Below are positions 1-5,721 of a stretch of DNA of 9,512 nt, piece by piece. Source of the DNA: an uncultured Gammaproteobacteria bacterium (GTDB lineage: Bacteria > Pseudomonadota > Gammaproteobacteria > Steroidobacterales > GCA-2729495). Position 1 is the stretch's first letter. Every line of letters begins with the position of its first letter. Location: assembly GCA_937958785.1 (NCBI GenBank), contig CALGMY010000083.1, forward strand, positions 1 to 9,512, in the 5' to 3' direction. A program made the translations under genes and the position numbers. The notes beneath the pieces are model-generated. The model did no database searches. It was not told the DNA's origin and saw nothing but the letters and a program-made list of their open reading frames with translations.

Positions 1-161
1 TGCCCAGCCCCTGCGTCGGCATCTGCTGCATCGGCGCCGACGGCCTGTGCTTCGGCTGCTTCCGCACCCGCGCGGAGCTCTCGGTCTGGGGCACGGCGAG
101 CGAGGCGGAAAAGCGGGAGATCCTGGCCCGCTGCCGGGCCCGCCAGCAGCCGGCACCCTGA
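1..161 (+). CDS. DUF1289 family protein (5' end at or just outside window)
   Basis: Reading from base 3, a 52-residue open frame ends at TGA 159-161. It carries the DUF1289 pattern: an N-terminal SPCVGICCI, then GLCFGCFRTRAEL and a Trp, so closely spaced cysteines sit in the first 20 residues. These small Cys-rich proteins are widespread in proteobacteria; the cysteines suggest metal binding, but the function is unknown. The window opens with 'tg' directly before the first readable codon (Pro). Family members often start Met-Pro-Ser-Pro-Cys, so these two bases may be the end of the ATG or GTG start codon, which would make the gene complete but for one base. It ends 4 bp before the YggU-type gene, so the two are probably cotranscribed. 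Family assignment is good; the function is unassigned. Confidence 0.85.
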   Translation, partial: PSPCVGICCIGADGLCFGCFRTRAELSVWGTASEAEKREILARCRARQQPAP

Positions 162-165
162 CGTC

Positions 166-399
166 GTGGCGCAGAGCCGCCTCACGGTGAAGGTGAAGCC
201 CAACGCCCGGGAGAGCCGCCTCGAGGAACTCCCGGATGGCACCTGGCTCGCGGCGCTGAAGTCACCACCCGTCGACGGCAAGGCCAATGCGGAACTGATT
301 GCGCTGGTGGCGCGGCAATTCGGCTGCCCGAAGTCCCGTGTCGTGATCCGGCGGGGCGCATCGGGCCGCCTGAAGCTGGTGACGATCGACGTGGCCTGA
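166..399 (+). CDS. YggU/DUF167 (UPF0235) family protein
   Basis: This 77-residue protein is a complete member of the DUF167/YggU family, which is usually about 75-100 residues. Typical family features are visible: an N-terminal strand LTVKVKPNARES, the core PPVDGKANAELIALVARQFG, and a C-terminal strand pattern IRRGASGRLKLVTID. The family has known small alpha/beta structures but no firmly assigned biochemical role. The start is GTG at 166; no in-frame ATG or TTG lies between it and the upstream stop at 159-161. It follows the DUF1289 gene by 4 bp on the same strand, so translational coupling is likely. Its stop lies 5 bp from the convergent stop of the rhodanese gene. Confidence 0.9.
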   Translation: MAQSRLTVKVKPNARESRLEELPDGTWLAALKSPPVDGKANAELIALVARQFGCPKSRVVIRRGASGRLKLVTIDVA

Positions 400-411
400 T
401 CCCTTCAGGTC
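393..411. other. Small inverted repeat containing two convergent stop codons
   Basis: The arms GGCCTGA (393-399) and TCAGGTC (405-411) can pair over 7 bp with one G-U, around the loop TCCCT. The left arm ends with the TGA of the YggU-type gene; the right arm begins with the complement of the rhodanese TGA. A 10-bp palindrome ending at 420 follows. There is no T-tract on either side, so this is at best a weak bidirectional 3'-end structure and may be chance. Confidence 0.3.
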
Positions 412-857
412 TGGCGCCAGGGCAGTCCCCGTGCCTTCCATCCGCTGACCGAGTTCCGGTGGCCGTGCCCGTCGAGCGCGCCCTCAAAGCCTTCACTGAC
501 GTTGTAGCAGGCCCGGAAGCCCTCGGCGGTGAGTTCTCCCGCGGCCATGCGCGAGCGTCCGGCGGTCCGGCAGAGGAACAGCAGCGGTGTGTCGGGCCCG
601 GCGCCTCGACCCGCGAGCTCAGCCTTCAGCTCGGCGAGGAAGCCGGCGTTCCGGCCCTGCTGGGTCATCCACTCCACGAAAACCGGTTCACGACCGAGCG
701 ACGTGAGGTCCGGGCCACCCGTCAGCGCCAGCTCGATCCGGGTCCGCACGTCGACCAGGATCGCGGCGGGGTCTGCCTGCAATCGCGCCCAGGCGTCCGT
801 CGGCGTCAGGTCTCCGGCGCAGGGGCCGGGGTTCGTGGCGGGTGCGGGTCCGGCCAT
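405..857 (-). CDS. Rhodanese-like domain sulfurtransferase
   Basis: This is a 150-residue single-domain rhodanese. Family members move sulfane sulfur through a persulfide on the active-site cysteine, probably in the cytoplasm here since no signal peptide is seen. Visible features are ILVDVRTRIEL (residues 33-43), the six-residue active-site loop CRTAGR starting at Cys96, and the family-like C-terminus YNVSEGFEGALDGHG followed by GWKARGLPW. The ATG at 855-857 is chosen because AAGGAG lies 6 nt upstream (plus-strand 864-869); longer in-frame starts would read through unrelated Arg-rich sequence. The first 52 bp overlap the end of the ceramidase-like gene in another frame, suggesting cotranscription and coupling. 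The physiological sulfur acceptor cannot be told from the sequence. Confidence 0.92.
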   Translation of the reverse strand: MAGPAPATNPGPCAGDLTPTDAWARLQADPAAILVDVRTRIELALTGGPDLTSLGREPVFVEWMTQQGRNAGFLAELKAELAGRGAGPDTPLLFLCRTAGRSRMAAGELTAEGFRACYNVSEGFEGALDGHGHRNSVSGWKARGLPWRQT

Positions 858-1585
858 TGGTTTCTCCTTCGATGCATGGAACGCAGGGCAAGCAACACCG
901 CGAACGCCGCGAGCAGGTGCTTCAGGGGATGCCCGCCGAGGACTCCGGTGGCGCCGTGGATGGCGGCGTCGTAGTGCTCCACCAGCTTGGCGAGCCCGTA
1001 GACGCCCAGTGTGGTCCAGAGCCATGCGGCCCGGAGGCTGCCCCTGGCGGCGACCAGCATGAGGGGGATCAGCAGCATCGGCAGGAACTGCACGAGACCG
1101 TAGGCCCGCAGGTCACCCCGTCCCTCGAGCTCGGTCCAGTCCCAGTACATCACCGACGCCACGCCGGCGAGCACGAGGGGCCAGAGCAGATACCTCCCAA
1201 GCACGGCCGAGAGCCGGTCACCGATCACGATCGAGAACAGGGCCATGAAGGCGATGGTCATGGGCAGCCGGTCCCAGACCAGCGTGCTGCTGGCCGGGGC
1301 CCAGTGGTAATACGCCGACCCCACGCCGACGAGCAGGACGCCCAGGCAGAACAGCACGTAGGCCGGCTGCGGCACGGACGCGACGGCACGTGGGGCGGCA
1401 GCGAGGCCCCAGGCACCCACCAGCAGGAACGGGACGTTGGAGGCGACGTTCCAGAAATTGGGCACGCCGAGCAGCACCGAACGGCCGGCGAACAGGTGAT
1501 ACGCCGGGTCCTGGGGAATGGGAGGCAGCAACAGCATCGCCGCCACCGCCGCCATCGAGACACCCGCCAGGAGCCAGTGGTACAT
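806..1585 (-). CDS. Alkaline-ceramidase-like integral membrane hydrolase
   Basis: This 259-residue protein has about seven hydrophobic segments and resembles the alkaline ceramidase/phytoceramidase family (PF05875-like, CREST superfamily). These enzymes hydrolyse ceramide-type amides with an intramembrane zinc site. All expected site residues are visible: S90-A-Y-Y-H94 (SxxxH), D105 eleven residues after that His, and H219-P-L-K-H223 (HxxxH). This matches, from memory, the Ser77/His81/Asp92/His217/His221 set of human ACER3, including the spacing. The N-terminal DPAYH and NFWNVASNVPFLLVG are also family-like. A Pro-rich tail (residues 244-259) overlaps the rhodanese start by 52 bp. The ATG at 1585 has no Shine-Dalgarno; a weak -10-like TAGGCT lies 7 nt upstream. 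The substrate is not proven and could be another lipid amide. Confidence 0.82.
   Translation of the reverse strand: MYHWLLAGVSMAAVAAMLLLPPIPQDPAYHLFAGRSVLLGVPNFWNVASNVPFLLVGAWGLAAAPRAVASVPQPAYVLFCLGVLLVGVGSAYYHWAPASSTLVWDRLPMTIAFMALFSIVIGDRLSAVLGRYLLWPLVLAGVASVMYWDWTELEGRGDLRAYGLVQFLPMLLIPLMLVAARGSLRAAWLWTTLGVYGLAKLVEHYDAAIHGATGVLGGHPLKHLLAAFAVLLALRSMHRRRNQWPDPHPPRTPAPAPET
864..869 (-). promoter_or_regulatory. Ribosome binding site of the rhodanese gene
   Basis: AAGGAG on the minus strand ends 6 nt before ATG 857. It decides the start codon and lies inside the 3' coding part of the ceramidase-like gene. It is one of the strongest Shine-Dalgarno matches in the window. Confidence 0.8.
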
Positions 1586-1618
1586 GGCGCCTAGCCTATC
1601 GCGGAAACGATGCCCGGG

Positions 1619-1652
1619 AAAAAGCGAAGCCCCGGACCAGCCGGGGCTTCGC
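1619..1652 (-). terminator. Intrinsic terminator of the cold-shock gene
   Basis: On the minus strand, GCGAAGCCCCGG and CCGGGGCTTCGC form a perfect 12-bp stem around a 5-nt loop, followed at once by TTTTT (plus-strand 1619-1623). It lies 33 bp after the csp stop, with the arms at 1641-1652 and 1624-1635. The T-tract exists only in the minus direction, so it ends csp transcription before the ceramidase-like gene. Confidence 0.92.
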
Positions 1653-1669
1653 GGTCGTCACGTCGTGGC

Positions 1670-1687
1670 GATCAGGTTGACCTGATC
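1670..1687 (-). other. Perfect inverted repeat across the csp stop codon
   Basis: GATCAGG (1670-1676) and CCTGATC (1681-1687) pair perfectly over 7 bp around a 4-nt loop. Most of the csp TGA (1686-1688) lies in the stem. It sits about 17 bp before the intrinsic terminator, so the mRNA would end with two tandem hairpins. A role in 3'-end stability is inference. Confidence 0.5.
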
Positions 1688-1889
1688 AGGCGGCGCGCAG
1701 GTTGGTCGCCGACGGCTTGCCACGCTCGTTGGTGACCTCGAAGGTCACGCTCTGGCCGTCGCTGAGGGTCGCGAGACCCGCGGCCTGGACGGCGGTCACG
1801 TGGACGAAGACGTCCTTCGAACCATCGGACGGCTGGATGAAACCATAGCCCTTCTGGGCATTGAACCACTTGACAGTACCAGTAGCCAT
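1686..1889 (-). CDS. CspA-family cold shock protein
   Basis: This 67-residue protein is a single cold-shock domain of normal length. Such proteins bind single-stranded RNA and DNA and melt mRNA secondary structure. RNP1 (KGYGFI) and RNP2 (VFVHV) are intact, preceded by the family start MATGTVKWFN. The ATG at 1887-1889 is preferred: AAGGTG (plus-strand 1899-1904) lies 9 nt upstream. A GTG at 1899-1901 would add four residues but overlaps that ribosome binding site. The gene is monocistronic, with its own promoter, a leader of about 170 nt, and an intrinsic terminator at 1619-1652. The long leader is typical of cspA-type genes, where it gives temperature-dependent control. Whether this copy is cold-induced or constitutive cannot be read from the protein. 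Confidence 0.95.
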   Translation of the reverse strand: MATGTVKWFNAQKGYGFIQPSDGSKDVFVHVTAVQAAGLATLSDGQSVTFEVTNERGKPSATNLRAA

Positions 1890-2058
1890 TTGGGTAAGCA
1901 CCTTTTCATGTAGAGGATGAAGACACGCATTGCGGACAAAGACACGGCCGGACCCGGCGCGAGGCGGAATCCGGACAACCTGGGCTCATGGGGGGCTACG
2001 AGGTTTGAGCGTCCCGGACGGGATGCTGTGGACGATGCAGGTCCAAATTCGAAGATTG
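1890..2058 (-). promoter_or_regulatory. Long 5' leader of the csp mRNA
   Basis: No convincing gene fits in this stretch, which runs from the predicted transcription start (about 2059) to the csp ATG. Long leaders that refold with temperature are known for cspA-type mRNAs. Short self-complementary GC pieces occur (for example around GTCCGGGAC near 2011-2020), but I cannot fold it reliably by eye. I do not see an exact copy of the E. coli cold box. Regulatory function is inference from length and position. Confidence 0.5.
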
Positions 2059-2065
2059 CAGGGTG

Positions 2066-2094
2066 ACGCTAAGTCATGCGGGCGCTCGCGTCAA
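2066..2094 (-). promoter_or_regulatory. Predicted sigma70-type promoter of csp
   Basis: On the minus strand, TTGACG (plus-strand 2089-2094; 5 of 6 to the -35 consensus) is followed after exactly 17 bp by TAGCGT (2066-2071; 3 of 6 to the -10). The start would be near 2059. The -35 overlaps the stop codon of the upstream methyltransferase gene, so csp can be transcribed independently of that operon. Confidence 0.6.
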
Positions 2095-2993
2095 CCCGCG
2101 GGGCCCGGTTCTGCCCGGTTTGAGGCCTTTTTCACCGCCAGTACGCCGTCCCCGACCCGTTCCGTGCCAAATCCGGCCGCCTTCAGCCGCTTCGCCACCT
2201 CGGCGGGCACGTCGCGGCCGCTGGTGAGCCGGTTCGGCGTGCCGGTGTAATGGAACAACCGCCCCCCGCGTTTCAGCACCCGCGCCAGTTCGCCGTAGAA
2301 GTCGCCCGAGTAGAGCTCGCCCGCGATGCCGAAGCGTGGCGGGTCATGCAGCACCGCGTCCACCGAGCCGGTGGCGAGCCCGCGGATGGCTGTCACCACA
2401 TCACCCGGCACCAGCTCCAGCGCACCGGTGTCAGTACCACCGCCCTCCGGTGACCAGGGGTTCACCCGGCGCAGCCAGAGTACGTCCGGGTTCTTCTCGA
2501 ACGAGAGGACCCGGGCCGCGCCGCCGGCGAGGCACCAGGCGGCGAAGTAGCCAAGCCCGCCACAGGTGTCGAGCACGACCTTGCCCCGGGGCTGGATGAG
2601 CGCGACCTTGGCGCCGGCATCCTCCCAGGGCGACACGACTGCCGTCGGCAGCATCTTGATGCCGTCGATCTCGAAGGTGGGCGGTCCCCAGTCGGTGGGC
2701 ACCAGCTTGACGAGCGAGGTCGTGTAGCGGGACACGGGCTGGAAGGCCGCCCCGTCCCAGTAGTAGACGGTGCGGTCCCGGCAGGCATCGAACCAGGGCA
2801 GGCGTTGGGCCGCAGTGCCCCAGCCGGTGGGGTCTACCGCCACGGTACTCGTCGTGCGCCCGAGATCGAGTGAGCAGGTGTGCGAGGTCCGCCCGCCCGC
2901 AACGGCGGCGCGCAGGGCCTCGTGCAGCGGGCGGGTGAGCAGGACTGGTGTCAGGCGGGCGTCGGACTCAGGAACCGGCATCCCCGGGAGCAT
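2091..2993 (-). CDS. Predicted SAM-dependent methyltransferase, COG2521 type
   Basis: This 300-residue Rossmann-fold protein matches, by remembered signature, COG2521, a methyltransferase family described mainly from archaea. Signatures in order: SLDLGRTTSTVAV (41-53), FEIDGIKMLPTAV (107-119), SAM motif I VVLDTCGGLGYFA (139-151), acidic residue E166 in FEKNPD, then VNPWS, GD 197-198, motif IV HDPPRFGIAGELYS (216-229), and KRGGRLFHYTG (241-251). DPPR in motif IV resembles the (D/N)PP(Y/F) motif of amino-group methyltransferases, so an N-methylated nucleobase or amine is possible but unproven. The start overlaps the bactofilin gene by 26 bp at ATG 2993 (or 14 bp at ATG 2981); neither has a clear ribosome binding site, so coupling is likely. 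It appears to be the last gene of the envelope operon. Confidence 0.85.
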   Translation of the reverse strand: MLPGMPVPESDARLTPVLLTRPLHEALRAAVAGGRTSHTCSLDLGRTTSTVAVDPTGWGTAAQRLPWFDACRDRTVYYWDGAAFQPVSRYTTSLVKLVPTDWGPPTFEIDGIKMLPTAVVSPWEDAGAKVALIQPRGKVVLDTCGGLGYFAAWCLAGGAARVLSFEKNPDVLWLRRVNPWSPEGGGTDTGALELVPGDVVTAIRGLATGSVDAVLHDPPRFGIAGELYSGDFYGELARVLKRGGRLFHYTGTPNRLTSGRDVPAEVAKRLKAAGFGTERVGDGVLAVKKASNRAEPGPAG

Positions 2994-3453
2994 AGCGCGC
3001 CGGCAGGCCGGCCGGCCCGGGCAGCCCGGCGGGCGGGGCCAGTCGCACCGGCGTCGCCGCTGCAGGTCCGGCCACCGGCTCGGCCGGCAGCTCGGAGCAG
3101 ACCAGGCGCCCTTCGACCGCCGCCCCGCACTCGAGCTGCAATTGCCGGTAGGTGATGTTGCCGGTCACCCGGGCGTTCGGCTGCAGCTCGAGGAAGTGCT
3201 CCACTTCCAGGTCGCCGGCGATGGTTCCGTTGATCACCGCGTCCCAGGCCCGCACCGAGCCGTTGATGACCCCGTGCTCGCTGAGCACCAGCAGGCCCTT
3301 GGCGTCGGGCGTACTCGACACGTTGCCGTTGATGCGGCCGTCCACCCGCAACCCGCTCGAGAACTCCACGTCGCCGGTCACGGCCATGCTCGTCGCCACG
3401 AGGCTCTCGAGGCGGGTGACCTCGATCGAATGCTTGCGCTTCCTGCGGAACAT
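2968..3453 (-). CDS. Bactofilin (polymer-forming cytoskeletal protein)
   Basis: This 161-residue protein has a central bactofilin domain (about residues 19-118, DUF583 type): a run of short beta strands with repeated turns such as VTGDVEF, VDGRINGNV, VINGSV, VINGTIAGDLEVE and VTGNITY. These form a right-handed beta helix that polymerises without nucleotide. The Lys/Arg-rich N-terminus (MFRRKRKH) fits membrane or partner docking; the C-terminal 40 residues are a Pro/Ala-rich tail. Bactofilins scaffold wall-modifying enzymes in several bacteria. The ATG at 3453 is supported by GAGGA 8 nt upstream. The gene lies 30 bp after the coiled-coil gene and shares its strand with an M23 peptidase, a recurrent pairing that fits a shape or wall-remodelling role. 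Confidence 0.94.
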   Translation of the reverse strand: MFRRKRKHSIEVTRLESLVATSMAVTGDVEFSSGLRVDGRINGNVSSTPDAKGLLVLSEHGVINGSVRAWDAVINGTIAGDLEVEHFLELQPNARVTGNITYRQLQLECGAAVEGRLVCSELPAEPVAGPAAATPVRLAPPAGLPGPAGLPARYAPGDAGS

Positions 3454-3483
3454 GGCGGTGGTCCTCGTGCGGATGGAAGGGAT

Positions 3484-3846
3484 TCAGCGCGGGCCGGCAG
3501 GGCCGGGGTCCCGCGCGGCCAGGAACTCCAGGCGGTTGGTGAGTTCATCGATGCGGGCGTGCAGGTCGCCGGCCTCCCGGTTCAGCTCGGCGCGCGTCGC
3601 GCGCTCGAGCCCGACCTCCGTACGCAGCCGCTCCACCTCGGCCCGCAGGGATTCGTTCTCGCTGGCGAGGTCGGCCTGGCCCGGCGCCAGCGCGGCGCCG
3701 CCGGCCGCCAGCCACAGGGACCCGCCCCCGGCCAGCAGCAGCACGCCGGTGGCGACCAGCAGGGTCACCGTGCGCCGCCGGCGCTCGTCCCGGGAGCTCA
3801 GCTCGAGGCTTGCCCGGGTGAGGCGGTGGGTATCCCGGGGATTCAC
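3484..3846 (-). CDS. Short membrane-anchored coiled-coil protein (possibly DUF6776-like)
   Basis: This 120-residue protein has an N-terminal cytoplasmic part rich in charge (residues 1-26, with four consecutive Arg at 22-25), one hydrophobic segment (about 27-49), and a heptad-like Leu/Glu/Arg coiled coil (about 60-111), ending in a Pro/Gly tail. The layout resembles the periplasmic coiled-coil proteins (DUF6776) that, from memory, sit next to bactofilin genes in Pseudomonas, but it is much shorter and I cannot confirm homology. The start is GTG 3846, giving a 4-bp GTGA overlap with the M23 peptidase stop and so strong translational coupling. It may link the peptidase to the bactofilin scaffold; that is inference from position and topology. 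Confidence 0.75.
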   Translation of the reverse strand: MNPRDTHRLTRASLELSSRDERRRRTVTLLVATGVLLLAGGGSLWLAAGGAALAPGQADLASENESLRAEVERLRTEVGLERATRAELNREAGDLHARIDELTNRLEFLAARDPGPAGPR

Positions 3847-4733
3847 CGGGCCGGCCGTCCCAGGAATCCGAGCGGCGGCACCGGGCGGCCATGCTCGAGG
3901 ACCTCGAAGTGCAGGTGGGGCCCCGTCGAGCGGCCCGTTGAGCCGACCGTCGCGATGGGCTGCTCGGGCAGCACCACCTGGCCACGACGGACCAGCAGCC
4001 GGCTGGCGTGGGCGTAGCGCGTCACCAGCCCGCCGCCGTGGTCGATCTCGACCGAGTTTCCGTAGGCCCGCCGGTAGCCGGCGAAGCGCACCGTGCCCCC
4101 CGCGCTGGCGAGGATCGGCGTGCCGCGTGGGGCGGGCAGGTCCACGCCCGTGTGGCGGGCGAGCCGCCGGGTGAACGGGTCACGCCGGTTGCCGAAGCCG
4201 GAGCTGATGCGGCCGCCGGCGATCGGCAGCCGGCTGGGGAAAGCCATGTCGGCCAGGGCGCTGGCGCTGGTGTGCCGGGCCAGCAGGTCCAGCGTCGCGT
4301 CGACGACGGAGACCTGCCCCTCGAGGCGGGTGAGCACGGCGCCGAGCGCAGCCTCGGGGGGCACGAGCGGGCCGCCACCCGGGTCCGCCGTGGCATCGAT
4401 CGGCGCCGACTCGGCCTCTGGTGTCGCCACGCCCACCTGGCGCGCCAGCTGCAGGGCCTCGCTTTCGAGGCGCAGCAGCCGGGCCGACAGCGTGCCCACC
4501 CGGTCGATGAGCGCCTGGTTGCCGGCGCGGGCGGGATCGAACGGCGCCCCGGGTACCGCCGCGGACGTGCGCCCGGCAGCCTCGAAGCGTTGGCCGATGG
4601 CAAACCCGCCCGCCACCCCGCCGGCGGCAGCGACGACGAGCAACGCCACCAAAGCGAGTGCCAGGTGCCGCGCCCGCAGGGTCCGCACCCGCGACGCCGC
4701 CAGATTGCCCGTCGTATGAATGACGAAAGCCAT
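3843..4733 (-). CDS. Membrane-anchored M23-family metallopeptidase
   Basis: This 296-residue protein has a short basic N-terminus, one hydrophobic segment (about residues 24-47), a periplasmic linker with helical heptad-like stretches (about 70-160), and a C-terminal LytM/M23 domain. The zinc and catalytic set is complete: H194 and D198 in HTGVD, H242 in RYAHAS, and H273/H275 in HLHFE. It is therefore expected to be an active peptidoglycan endopeptidase, not a degenerate activator of the EnvC/NlpD sort. ATG 4733 (start MAFVIHTTGN) is chosen over GTG 4772, whose extra 13 residues look non-coding; only a loose GGGGA lies upstream. It is first in the operon with the coiled-coil and bactofilin genes, which fits spatially targeted wall cutting. 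Confidence 0.92.
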   Translation of the reverse strand: MAFVIHTTGNLAASRVRTLRARHLALALVALLVVAAAGGVAGGFAIGQRFEAAGRTSAAVPGAPFDPARAGNQALIDRVGTLSARLLRLESEALQLARQVGVATPEAESAPIDATADPGGGPLVPPEAALGAVLTRLEGQVSVVDATLDLLARHTSASALADMAFPSRLPIAGGRISSGFGNRRDPFTRRLARHTGVDLPAPRGTPILASAGGTVRFAGYRRAYGNSVEIDHGGGLVTRYAHASRLLVRRGQVVLPEQPIATVGSTGRSTGPHLHFEVLEHGRPVPPLGFLGRPAR

Positions 4734-4753
4734 CCCCGATCCCCAGGTGACCG

Positions 4754-4771
4754 TGCCAGTGCCCACTGGCA
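4754..4771. other. Inverted repeat upstream of the peptidase operon
   Basis: TGCCAGT (4754-4760) and ACTGGCA (4765-4771) form a perfect 7-bp inverted repeat with a 4-nt spacer, 20 bp before the M23 start codon in the 109-bp gap. No T-tract follows on either strand, so it is not an intrinsic terminator. It could be a protein-binding site or leader hairpin; the rest of the gap shows no convincing promoter. Confidence 0.35.
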
Positions 4772-4842
4772 ACGGGATGGTCTCAACCCGTGGCAGTCAG
4801 GACTGTGACCTGCGCCTCAACGGGGGTCGGCACTGCAATAGG

Positions 4843-5706
4843 TCAAATCGCGGCGCGCGCGCCGACGAGCCAGGTGGCACTGGCCATGCGCACCGTGCCA
4901 CCGGGAGCCACGTGGCGCTCGAGTACCGCGCGGATAGCCGCCTCAGCCGCCGCCTGCGCCTCCGGCGCCGCCGCGGCATACGCGCTGGCAGCCAGCCCCA
5001 TGCGCGTCATCTGCACCACCGCCTCGTCCACCGGGCCGAGGTCGAGTGGCGTGTCGAGCGGGTCCACGCGGACCCCGCTGAAGCCGGCGTCCGCGAGGAG
5101 GCCTGCGAGCCGGACGCCGTCGGCGAACGCATAAGGCCCGGGCGCCCCGGGCGGCTGGGGGTCGGGCCGGGGCAGCACCGTGAAGGCGGCGTCGACGCAC
5201 CCGGCCATCCAGGGGTTCTGGTCCAGGGCGCGCCAGCAGAGGAAGGCCAGGCGCCCGCCGGGTGCGAGGGCACCACGAAGATGCGTGAAGGCGGCGACGG
5301 GATCGGCGAAGAACATCACGCCGAAGCGCGAGAACAGGAGGTCGAAGCGGGCGGCCGGCAGCGTCATCGACGCCGCGTCGCCGAGCTCGAACCCGAGGTT
5401 GCCGATCGGGCCGAAGCGCCGGCGGGCGACCTCGAGGATGATCGCGGACACGTCCACGCCGAGCACGCGCCCCTCGGGGCCCACGGCCCGCGCCAGCGCG
5501 GCGCTGGTGACGCCACCGCCACACCCCACGTCCAGCACCCGTTCCCCGGCCCGCGGCGCCGCGAACTCGAGCAGCCGGGCCGACAGGGGCTCGATCATGC
5601 GCTCGACCCGGTCGATGTTCTGCACCCAGCGGCGCCCGCCGTCCTCGTTCCAGAAGGTGGGCTGGTCGGGGGGTGGCTGGGGTGGCGGCGATGGAGTTCG
5701 CTTCAT
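4843..5706 (-). CDS. Class I SAM-dependent methyltransferase (UbiE-like, methyltransferase type 11)
   Basis: This 287-residue protein begins with a Pro-rich stretch (residues 7-16), then TFWNEDGGRRWV, a start pattern of a common proteobacterial methyltransferase group. SAM-binding motif I is VLDVGCGGGVTSAALA (57-72), the motif II acidic residue is D85 in VLGVDVS, ELGDAASMTLP (107-117) is the adenine-contact region, and LAPGGRLAFLCW (147-158) follows. The C-terminal third (about 195-287) is a substrate-binding part without recognisable specificity. ATG 5706 is chosen because upstream in-frame sequence reads through the opposite PIN gene. No Shine-Dalgarno is seen; a -10-like TATCAT lies 7 nt upstream, compatible with a leaderless transcript. 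It could act on a small molecule such as a quinone or lipid; the substrate is unknown. Confidence 0.88.
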   Translation of the reverse strand: MKRTPSPPPQPPPDQPTFWNEDGGRRWVQNIDRVERMIEPLSARLLEFAAPRAGERVLDVGCGGGVTSAALARAVGPEGRVLGVDVSAIILEVARRRFGPIGNLGFELGDAASMTLPAARFDLLFSRFGVMFFADPVAAFTHLRGALAPGGRLAFLCWRALDQNPWMAGCVDAAFTVLPRPDPQPPGAPGPYAFADGVRLAGLLADAGFSGVRVDPLDTPLDLGPVDEAVVQMTRMGLAASAYAAAAPEAQAAAEAAIRAVLERHVAPGGTVRMASATWLVGARAAI

Positions 5707-5713
5707 GCCCACG

Positions 5714-5721
5714 ATGATAAT
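5714..5721. promoter_or_regulatory. Overlapping divergent -10-like hexamers
   Basis: In the 21-bp gap between two divergent start codons, GATAAT (5716-5721, plus) ends 6 nt before the PIN ATG, and TATCAT (minus; plus-strand 5714-5719) ends 7 nt before the methyltransferase ATG. Both match 5 of 6 -10 positions and would start transcription at the start codons. No good -35 is visible for either. Confidence 0.35.

Noticed and set aside
842..1594. A 250-codon plus-strand frame opposite the ceramidase-like gene
   Set aside because: His/Gln/Gly-rich shadow composition, while the minus strand encodes a coherent multi-span membrane protein with catalytic residues.
1899..1901. GTG start adding four residues to the cold shock protein
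   Set aside because: The GTG lies within the AAGGTG ribosome binding site that serves the ATG at 1887-1889, and the family starts at that ATG.
2770..4174. Long plus-strand open frames of 340 and 415 codons opposite the envelope operon
   Set aside because: Their translations are Arg/Ser/Pro-rich shadows of the bactofilin, coiled-coil and M23 genes, which carry clear motifs.
4754..4771. Intrinsic terminator between the methyltransferase and the M23 operon
   Set aside because: The 7-bp stem has no T-tract on either strand, so it does not meet the pattern of an intrinsic terminator.
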